From NCBI GenBank assembly GCA_007124535.1, contig SLEY01000452.1, positions 1 through 14,817 of the forward strand: 14,817 nucleotides of DNA, read 5' to 3'. Numbering within the stretch: position 1 is the stretch's first letter; every line of letters begins with the position of its first letter. Made by a program: the position numbers and the translations under genes. The notes beneath the pieces were generated by a model. It was not told the origin of the DNA, did not search any database, and saw nothing but the letters and a program-made list of their open reading frames with translations. Below, one piece after another: positions 7,150 through 13,201 of this stretch. The DNA comes from Planctomycetaceae bacterium. Lineage in GTDB: Bacteria; Planctomycetota; Planctomycetia; Pirellulales; Pirellulaceae.

Positions 7150-9207
7150 TCAGTCCCAATGCTCGCGGGACGCGGCCGTTTGCAGCAGGGTCAGTGCGTC
7201 CCGGGGCAGCAGGAATCCTTGTTCCTGGAGAGTCAAGGTGGCTTGCAGGAACCGGGCCAGGTACCGTTCGCGTTCCGGATAACGCTCGGCGACGGCGGCG
7301 CGCGGATCGCCGCGTTCCGCGCGTTCCGCGCGTTCCGCAGCGGTTGCCGGGAAGGGCAGGTACATGCCGTCCAGCGGGGACAGCATTTCGGGAGCCCCGA
7401 ATTCCGGGGCACGGAGATTCCACCCGGTGTAGGTTCCCAGAGGCGCCTCGATATCCGGCAAGCGGATGCCGGCGATTTCGTTGCCATCCTCATCGACCGC
7501 GGGTACCAGGGTGCGGTAGGGTTTTCCGGTGTGGGGTGGCAGGATCTCCGCGATTCCTTGGGTGAAAAACCGCGGGCCGAAATCCAACCGTGGCGGTTCG
7601 AAATAACCGGTGGGCCGATTCACACCGGGAATTTCCGGGAACAGGTCGTGGAACGTCTCCAGATCGACCAGGGTCCCGTCATCGATTCGCGGGTACCGGT
7701 TGGGCGGCGGTTCTCCCAGGCCGCTGGCCCAGCGATCCAAGGCGATCAGCATGGCCCGCAGGATCGGCCCGCGATCGTCCAGCGGACTGCGCGGCTGCTG
7801 GCAGATACCCGGCGTGGTTGGCCCCGCGCCCAGATGCTGGGCTCCGGCCACCAGGTAGACGCGGACGGTGTCCGGCAGCGTCAAGTCCTGTTGGCCGGCA
7901 ACATCGGTTGTCATCAGCGAGGCGGCTCGATTCCAATACTCGGTCGACGTCTGGGTGAAGATCATCTTCGGCACACATTCCTTCCGGCGGGCGCGGGCCA
8001 ACGTATTGCCTTGTTCGCCGGTCACCGGATCGGTTTGCGTTGCGGGACTGAAGGGAAAGAATTCGGAGGCCGCCAGGTTGCCCGTATGATGCGTACCGAA
8101 GACGGTGGCCATCCGGAAGCGATGATTGAACATGCCCTTGCCGGCCCCGGCGACGTGGGCCAGCAGGGCGTCGAACACGATCCGGCCGGACGCATCGGCG
8201 TTGAACCCTTCGTAGACAAAGTGGTGCAGCATCCGCCCCGACTGCGAGATACCGAAGCCGTAGGCTTTTTCCAGTTGGCCCGCCAGCGGATTCGGCGTGC
8301 CCGGTTCATCGTGTTCGGCGTAGCGAAAGAACGAAACCGTATCGCGGACGGCGGCCAAGCCCAGTCCGCTGACCCGCGGCTCGCGAGCGATATAGACCAG
8401 ATCGTACAACCAGCCCGGTCGAAAGCCGTCTTCGACATACAGATGGGTGGGATCCGGCACCGCCTGACCATCTTCCCAACGGGCGAACGACCATCGTGAG
8501 CGGCAGACTTCGATCGCGTCGGCGGAGCGTCGAGGCCGCTTGGTCAGCGTGGCGTGCTGGTGATCCAGATCGACGGCGGGGTAAGCCCGGGAGGTACCCC
8601 AGGGACTGTAGAAGAAGGCCCGACTGCGCACCGGTTCATCCACCGAGATTTCCACGTGCGCCGGTCCGGTGATCGTTTGTCCGTTTCGTTGAGCGACGGG
8701 AACGTCGATAACCACGCGTTGATTCCCGTCTTCGACCACATCGCCGTCCCAGCCGCACCACAGGATCGAGTAGCCGTGATGCATCAGGAACCCGTCGCCG
8801 GCGTCGGCCAACGTCGTCGGATGGTTGCTGCGCGCCCCATTGAATGTCCATAACGCCAGTTTATTGCCCCGGTTGGCCACGTCGAACAGCAGGCGGCCGT
8901 TGCCCCGCGAGGCGTCCACCGGCTTGAGTAAGAAGAAGTCCGTCCAGGCTTCCACCTTGCCTTGTTCGTTCCGTGGGGCCAGTTCCAGATCACGGATCAT
9001 GGCCTGGGCTTTCGAGTCCGGATCGACCTGGATCTGCATCCGCCCCCGCACGATTTCGTAGGGTCCCGTCCTGCCAAACGAATGGCCTTCCGCGAAGGGC
9101 AGCCGGTCCTGGATCTCCATCCGAACCACTTCGCCACGTGCCATCCGGTCGGCTGCCGGACACACGAGCAGGAGGCACAGAGCGGTGCTGGAAAAGAAAC
9201 GGCACAT
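7150..9207 (-). CDS. Exported alpha/beta hydrolase domain protein (PF20091-like)
   Basis: This is a 685-residue minus-strand protein. ATG 9205-9207 is preceded by AAAGGA (complement of 9215-9220) at 7-nt spacing, which fixes the start. The N-terminus (MCRFFSSTALCLLLVCPAAD) is a signal peptide. The overall sequence fits the large 'alpha/beta hydrolase domain' family often found exported in planctomycetes and proteobacteria. The nucleophile elbow reads GFGISQSGRM, with Ser321 as the probable nucleophile and a Ser where classical GxSxG has the last Gly. His458 in VAGAQHLGAG is a candidate catalytic His. The acidic residue cannot be assigned. The substrate is unknown; an ester or amide is likely from the fold. 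Near the C-terminus is a short AER-repeat stretch (encoded by three 9-bp units at 7312-7338). It converges on the peptidase gene and diverges from the O-antigen ligase gene. Confidence 0.85.
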   Translation of the reverse strand: MCRFFSSTALCLLLVCPAADRMARGEVVRMEIQDRLPFAEGHSFGRTGPYEIVRGRMQIQVDPDSKAQAMIRDLELAPRNEQGKVEAWTDFFLLKPVDASRGNGRLLFDVANRGNKLALWTFNGARSNHPTTLADAGDGFLMHHGYSILWCGWDGDVVEDGNQRVVIDVPVAQRNGQTITGPAHVEISVDEPVRSRAFFYSPWGTSRAYPAVDLDHQHATLTKRPRRSADAIEVCRSRWSFARWEDGQAVPDPTHLYVEDGFRPGWLYDLVYIAREPRVSGLGLAAVRDTVSFFRYAEHDEPGTPNPLAGQLEKAYGFGISQSGRMLHHFVYEGFNADASGRIVFDALLAHVAGAGKGMFNHRFRMATVFGTHHTGNLAASEFFPFSPATQTDPVTGEQGNTLARARRKECVPKMIFTQTSTEYWNRAASLMTTDVAGQQDLTLPDTVRVYLVAGAQHLGAGPTTPGICQQPRSPLDDRGPILRAMLIALDRWASGLGEPPPNRYPRIDDGTLVDLETFHDLFPEIPGVNRPTGYFEPPRLDFGPRFFTQGIAEILPPHTGKPYRTLVPAVDEDGNEIAGIRLPDIEAPLGTYTGWNLRAPEFGAPEMLSPLDGMYLPFPATAAERAERAERGDPRAAVAERYPERERYLARFLQATLTLQEQGFLLPRDALTLLQTAASREHWD
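7312..7338. repeat. 9-bp tandem repeat (3 copies) inside the hydrolase gene
   Basis: GCGTTCCGC is repeated exactly three times (7312-7320, 7321-7329, 7330-7338). On the coding strand it reads as Ala-Glu-Arg repeats in a charged linker near the C-terminus. Because the unit length is a multiple of three, copy-number change would lengthen or shorten the linker without a frameshift. Confidence 0.85.
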
Positions 9208-9246
9208 GCTTTGATCCTTTCTCGTAAGGGTCGGACAAACGTGTCA

Positions 9247-9297
9247 GGACTCATTTTCCGGAGAGCAGCCCTCCGGGGGCTTCCCACAAACGAGTCC
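9247..9297 (-). promoter_or_regulatory. Structured leader (two-tier hairpin) upstream of the hydrolase gene
   Basis: Ten-base outer arms (9247-9256 and 9288-9297) pair with one mismatch. On the minus-strand RNA this becomes a G-U pair, so the stem is complete only in that direction. Inside is a second stem, CCGGAG (9258-9263) with CTCCGG (9271-9276). An alternative AGCCC/GGGCT pairing of the inner region is also possible. The element sits 40 nt upstream of the hydrolase ATG, so it could be a regulatory 5' leader. On the plus strand it is followed by T-rich sequence (9302-9325), so a terminator acting against plus-strand antisense transcription is an alternative. Confidence 0.45.
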
Positions 9298-9414
9298 GGA
9301 CAGTCTTTTCTCCCACTTTTTTCACAGCGGGAAGCGTTTCAGTCTACACCAATCCGGTCGGAGATTCAGCGCGGGGGCCGAATCCGTGGTCTTGCGGGTG
9401 GTGTGGACAAGAAA

Positions 9415-9442
9415 TCGACCTGCCGAAACGGCGCGTTACAAT
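9415..9442 (+). promoter_or_regulatory. Possible promoter for the O-antigen ligase gene cluster
   Basis: TACAAT (9437-9442) matches the -10 consensus at five of six positions. It follows TCGACC (9415-9420, four of six to TTGACA) at a 16-bp spacing. Transcription would begin about 110 nt before ATG 9559. Confidence 0.3.
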
Positions 9443-9468
9443 GAAGCAACGGACCAAGACGGCAGGTC
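9417..9468. repeat. Inverted repeat with perfect 9-bp arms spanning a promoter-like box
   Basis: GACCTGCCG at 9417-9425 is the exact reverse complement of CGGCAGGTC at 9460-9468, with 34 nt between them. The TACAAT box lies in the spacer. The arms could be two half-sites of an operator, or the stem of a hairpin. Which it is cannot be decided from sequence alone. Confidence 0.5.
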
Positions 9469-9510
9469 ACCAAGCATCTGCCCAGCAATAACCGCCGCAC
9501 TGCTCGGCAC

Positions 9511-9523
9511 GGGTCTCTGACCC
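9511..9523. repeat. GGGTC-TCT-GACCC hairpin, related to the repeats at 143-302
   Basis: A perfect 5-bp stem with a 3-nt loop lies 36 nt upstream of the O-antigen ligase ATG. Its 11-base core is identical to 143-153 and differs by one base from the reverse complement of the core in each 41-bp repeat unit. It therefore looks like an isolated member of the same repeat family. Confidence 0.55.
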
Positions 9524-9558
9524 CATCCGCCTTTCGGAATCAGGGAATTCGCTCAGGT

Positions 9559-11937
9559 ATGGTCAAACGCCGCCCGGATGCAAAGAACTCGGCAACGCGC
9601 TCCCACCCGCCGACTCGGCGAACGGCGCACACGGCCGCGTTCGCAACACGGCAACCGGCAGAAACTCATTCTGGGGGAGGTGGACGGGAATGGCTCCGGG
9701 CGACGGCCCTCGCCGCTCTGACCGCACTTCTGGTCGTCACTCCGCTTATCCCCAGTGAAGGGGCCCCGGAAATGGGGACGGGCAGCCTGTGGATCATGGC
9801 GGCCGTGGTTTTGGCTGCCCTCGCTTGGAATGGGCGACTGGTCTTGGACCGGCCGATACTTTGGTGGCAATGGGCCGATGCCGCCCTGCTCGTCCTGCTG
9901 GCGGTGTACGTAATGAGCGGTCTGATGATGGCTCACCAGGGCAATCCGCGGGCGACGATCAACGCCGTTTGGCAATGGATCGGTTTTGGAATGGTTTATT
10001 TGATGGCTCGTCAGATGCTGCGCCGTGCGGTGGATCGGCGTGCCGTGTGCGTGGTCCTGCTGGCCTTGGCAACCGCTTTGGCGACGGTTTCGTTTTACGA
10101 GTACTTTTTCAGCATGCCCCGGTTGCGTGCGCGTTATGCGGCAGATCCGGAAGAGGTTTTGAGGGAAGTCGGCATTCCCGCAACTGCCGGTTCGCCTGAG
10201 CGAAAGCTGTTTGAGGATCGTCTGCAAAGCACCCCCCCGATTGTGACATTTGCCTTGACCAATTCGCTGGCCGGTTTTCTCGCGCCTTGGTTCATCGTGG
10301 CCGTGGGGATCGGCTGGGAAGCTCGCCGAGCGGTTAACGATTGGCGAGCTTTTTGGCGAGACCGTCGTGTGGTCGGGGTCACGTTGTGCGGGCTATTCAT
10401 CAGTTTCTGTCTGCTTTTGACCACCAGCCGCAGCGCTTTCTTGGCGGTCGCCTGCGGTTTGATTGCTATCATGGGGTATCGAAGATTAGGCCGGTGGTGG
10501 GACGTTCGGTTGTTGCTGGCGGGCGGCGTGCTGGCGGTGGTCCTGCTCGGCGGCGCGTTGGCGGCTGGGGCTTTTGACTGGCTCACCTTAAGCGAGGCTC
10601 CCAAGTCGCTGCTCTACCGTTTCGAGTACTGGCAGGCGACCTGGTCGCTGATTACGGACCACCCATGGTTCGGCTGCGGGCCGGGGAATTTCCAGCAGTA
10701 CTACGCGTTTTACAAGCTGCCACAGGCCAGTGAAACGATTGCGGACCCGCACAACTTTTTCTTCGAGGTTTGGGCCAATGCCGGGACCCCCGCGATGCTG
10801 GCTTTGGTCGCTTTCCTGGTGCTGGTCGTTCGTCGCGTTTCGAACTCCTTGGCTGTTGGCCGCGCGAACGAAGGGAGAGATCGGGGCGATCGAGCCGAGC
10901 GCGCGGAGGCCTCATCGGCCGTGTGGGTTTGGGGAGGGGCCTTGGTCGGGGTCCTGCTCGCTTTTCCCGTGGGAACCGTCGTGGGCTTCCCGCCGCCGCC
11001 CGCGCTGTTATGGCTGGGCTTGCCGGTCGGCGGCCTGATCGTGGTCTTGTTGCACCGTTGGGTGACGGCAACCTCGACAAGTGCAACGGGGGTAACGGAT
11101 TCGAGCGATGGTGCGCGACTTCCCGCTTGGCTGCTCCTGATCGCCATCCTGGTCCTGCTGACGAATCTCTTGGCAGCCGGTGGGATCAGTTATGCCGGGG
11201 TATCGATCAGTCTGTGGCTCCTGGCAGCTCTTGCATTGAACCAGACGGGCGCGGATCGTCAGCTACGACTGTCCGCTTGGATGGGCGGTGTGCTTGGAGT
11301 GGGCTTGGTGGTCATGGTGCTCCTTTGCCAGCGGACCATGTACGGCCCCCTGTTGTCGGCGCAAAGCCGGCTGAATGCGGGTTGGGCGGCGGCTGCCGCG
11401 GGGCGTGGGGAGCGTGCGGATCGATTATTTCGATCGGCAGCGGAGGCCGATCCGTTCAGCCCGCAGCCCTGGATGCAGCTGGCCTTGCTCCATCATCAAC
11501 GGCTTCTGGGAACATCTTCACCCGATCGGGCGGCTGAGGGGTTAGCGCAGTTCGATCAGGCGGTAGAACAAGCCTTGAGACGGAACCGGCGGGGTTTTGC
11601 TCCGCGGCGTCAGATTGGAGATTGGCGTTTGGCTTTGTACCGCCATTGGAACGAAGACCGCCAATTGGATCAGGCGATCGATTCCTACGAGGAGGTGGTC
11701 CGTTTGTATCCGCACGGCATTGCGGGGCGAGTGCAATTGGCCTGGGTGTATCATCTGGCGGGTCGCGAGGCGGAAGCCCGGGAGCAGGCGGGGGAAGCCC
11801 TGCGTTTGGACGCCGCCACACCCCATCAGGAGCGGAAGCTGGCGAATCTCGTCCCTTTCGATCCGACCCTGGCTGCGCGGGGTGAGGTCAACGCCGAACA
11901 ATTGATGCTTCGTCTTCGTAACGGAAGTCATTTGTGA
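9559..11937 (+). CDS. O-antigen ligase/polymerase family membrane protein with C-terminal TPRs
   Basis: This is a 792-residue protein. The start at ATG 9559 is the only good candidate, but its ribosome binding site is weak, and the first ~45 residues are an Arg/Thr/Ser/Gly-rich cytoplasmic extension. About ten or more hydrophobic segments cover residues ~48-590. Wzy_C-family hallmarks are present: a TTSRSAFLAV helix near 290, RFEYWQATWSLITDHPWFGCGPGNF from Arg354 (shown in pieces: RFEYWQATW, HPWFGCGPGNF), and DPHN at 396-399. These fit O-antigen ligases and polymerases, which transfer undecaprenyl-linked glycans at the outer face of the inner membrane. Which glycan and which reaction cannot be told. 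Residues ~600-790 form TPR-like helices (LDQAIDSYEEVVRLYPHG). A charged insert (RANEGRDRGDRAERAEA, ~434-450) interrupts the membrane domain. The gene is first in a run with DUF1573 and multihaem cytochrome genes. Confidence 0.88.
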   Translation: MVKRRPDAKNSATRSHPPTRRTAHTAAFATRQPAETHSGGGGREWLRATALAALTALLVVTPLIPSEGAPEMGTGSLWIMAAVVLAALAWNGRLVLDRPILWWQWADAALLVLLAVYVMSGLMMAHQGNPRATINAVWQWIGFGMVYLMARQMLRRAVDRRAVCVVLLALATALATVSFYEYFFSMPRLRARYAADPEEVLREVGIPATAGSPERKLFEDRLQSTPPIVTFALTNSLAGFLAPWFIVAVGIGWEARRAVNDWRAFWRDRRVVGVTLCGLFISFCLLLTTSRSAFLAVACGLIAIMGYRRLGRWWDVRLLLAGGVLAVVLLGGALAAGAFDWLTLSEAPKSLLYRFEYWQATWSLITDHPWFGCGPGNFQQYYAFYKLPQASETIADPHNFFFEVWANAGTPAMLALVAFLVLVVRRVSNSLAVGRANEGRDRGDRAERAEASSAVWVWGGALVGVLLAFPVGTVVGFPPPPALLWLGLPVGGLIVVLLHRWVTATSTSATGVTDSSDGARLPAWLLLIAILVLLTNLLAAGGISYAGVSISLWLLAALALNQTGADRQLRLSAWMGGVLGVGLVVMVLLCQRTMYGPLLSAQSRLNAGWAAAAAGRGERADRLFRSAAEADPFSPQPWMQLALLHHQRLLGTSSPDRAAEGLAQFDQAVEQALRRNRRGFAPRRQIGDWRLALYRHWNEDRQLDQAIDSYEEVVRLYPHGIAGRVQLAWVYHLAGREAEAREQAGEALRLDAATPHQERKLANLVPFDPTLAARGEVNAEQLMLRLRNGSHL

Positions 11938-11979
11938 CCCGCTCCGTTTGCCTGGAGGGAGTCTGGTATCGAATCATCC

Positions 11980-11986
11980 GAGGGGG
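11980..11986 (+). promoter_or_regulatory. Ribosome binding site that sets the DUF1573 start
   Basis: GAGGGGG is followed by 10 nt and ATG 11997. It favours this start over GTG 11934, which overlaps the previous stop codon and would bury the signal peptide 21 residues in. Confidence 0.65.
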
Positions 11987-11996
11987 TATTGTCACC

Positions 11997-13166
11997 ATGA
12001 AGATCTTGATGTTTGCCTTGGTGGCCCTTATTTTGGGGGCATCTGCGGGAGTCGGTACCGCGTGGTATGACTTGGTCGGGACTCCTTCGGTATTTGAGCC
12101 TTACCGGCAGCCGTTGGTCAGGCAGGTCGGGGACGGAGAGGAAGGCACGCCGCGTGCGGTGGTGGTGGGCGGCACCACGTACGATTTTGGCTCCGGGCAG
12201 CGGGATGCTCGGATGAAACACACGTTCGAGATCCGCAACGAGGGTGACGCGCCGTTGACACTTATGGAAGGATCGTCGGGCTGCAATTGCACCTGGGCGG
12301 CTTTGGACACGGAGGAGCTGCAACCCGGTGACTCGACGCACTTGACCCTGGAATGGGTCGTGGAAACGGTGGGCGAGACGTTTACGGAGACGGCCGAGTT
12401 GTACACGAATGACCCGGAGATGCCCAGCATTGTGTTGGAGCTGAGGGGCAACGTCGTCGATCGGATCAAGCTAGAGCCCCCAGAAGTTGTATTGAGCGAC
12501 ATTTCGGCGAGCGAGGGGGCTGAGGTCGAAGTGTGGCTCTATGCGTCCGGCGTGTCGGATTTGAATATCGAGGGGGTTCGGTACAGCAATTCGGATTTAG
12601 CCCCCTACTTTGACCTTGAATTCACGCGGGCGGAAGTACCGGCGGACCAAACCCCTGCGCCGTCCTTGGCGCTACGTGGTACTTTGGTGGCAAAACCAGG
12701 GTTGCCTTTGGGGCCCATAAATCAGACAATCCACTTGGAAACCGACGATGCGGACGTGCCGGAACTGGATTTGCGGGTCACCGGTCGCGTCTCCAGTGAC
12801 ATTTCGATCGTGGGTTCCAGCATCTATCGACCTCAGTTGAACGTGTTGATGCTGGGGCAGGTCGAGGCGACCGAGGGAGCGGAGACGACGTTACGGGTGC
12901 TGGTGAAAGGGCCGCATCGGCACGACACCACGTTGGAGATCGGGGAAGTGGACCCGGCGGACGTTTTGCAGGCGACGCTGGGTGAGGCCACCTCGATCAA
13001 CCAAGGCGCCGTGTACATGACTCCCTTGACAATCAGCGTACCGCCGGGGTCTCGGCCGGTGACACGCATGGGAACGGACCAGGGCCGATATGGACGGATC
13101 GTGGTCGAAACGAATCATCCTGATGCGAAATCCGTGCCGGTGTTCGTGCGGTTCGCGGTCAGGTAG
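11997..13166 (+). CDS. Exported DUF1573 domain protein
   Basis: This is a 389-residue protein from ATG 11997. The N-terminus (MKILMFALVALILGASAGVG) is a signal peptide or single membrane anchor. Residues ~60-150 match the DUF1573 domain, an Ig-like (ASH/MSP-type) fold. The match starts at YDFG (62-65) and includes the cysteine turn GCNCTW (Cys96, Cys98), followed by LQPGDSTHLTLEW and ELYTNDPEMPSIVLELRG. Two more beta-rich regions (~155-270 and ~275-389) look like further Ig-like domains without the Cys pair. The CxC pair is a family feature and could bind metal or form a redox-active disulfide; the function is unproven. It begins 59 nt after the O-antigen ligase stop codon and ends 35 nt before the cytochrome gene, so the three are probably one operon. 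Confidence 0.87.
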   Translation: MKILMFALVALILGASAGVGTAWYDLVGTPSVFEPYRQPLVRQVGDGEEGTPRAVVVGGTTYDFGSGQRDARMKHTFEIRNEGDAPLTLMEGSSGCNCTWAALDTEELQPGDSTHLTLEWVVETVGETFTETAELYTNDPEMPSIVLELRGNVVDRIKLEPPEVVLSDISASEGAEVEVWLYASGVSDLNIEGVRYSNSDLAPYFDLEFTRAEVPADQTPAPSLALRGTLVAKPGLPLGPINQTIHLETDDADVPELDLRVTGRVSSDISIVGSSIYRPQLNVLMLGQVEATEGAETTLRVLVKGPHRHDTTLEIGEVDPADVLQATLGEATSINQGAVYMTPLTISVPPGSRPVTRMGTDQGRYGRIVVETNHPDAKSVPVFVRFAVR

Positions 13167-13201
13167 CTCCGCAACGAACCTTTACCAGGGACCGATTGGC
13201 G

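Larger units (their letters stand above)
9208..9558. other. Divergent intergenic region, hydrolase / O-antigen ligase genes
   Basis: No gene is supported in this 351-bp stretch. It holds a hairpin that would lie in the hydrolase leader, a 9-bp-arm inverted repeat around a TACAAT box, and a GGGTC-TCT-GACCC hairpin, each listed separately. A frame running 8962-9444 on the plus strand is antisense to the hydrolase start and is not credible. Confidence 0.6.

Noticed and set aside
7054..8499. 481-codon open frame on the plus strand
   Set aside because: Antisense to the well-supported alpha/beta hydrolase gene. It has no signal peptide, motif or convincing ribosome binding site.
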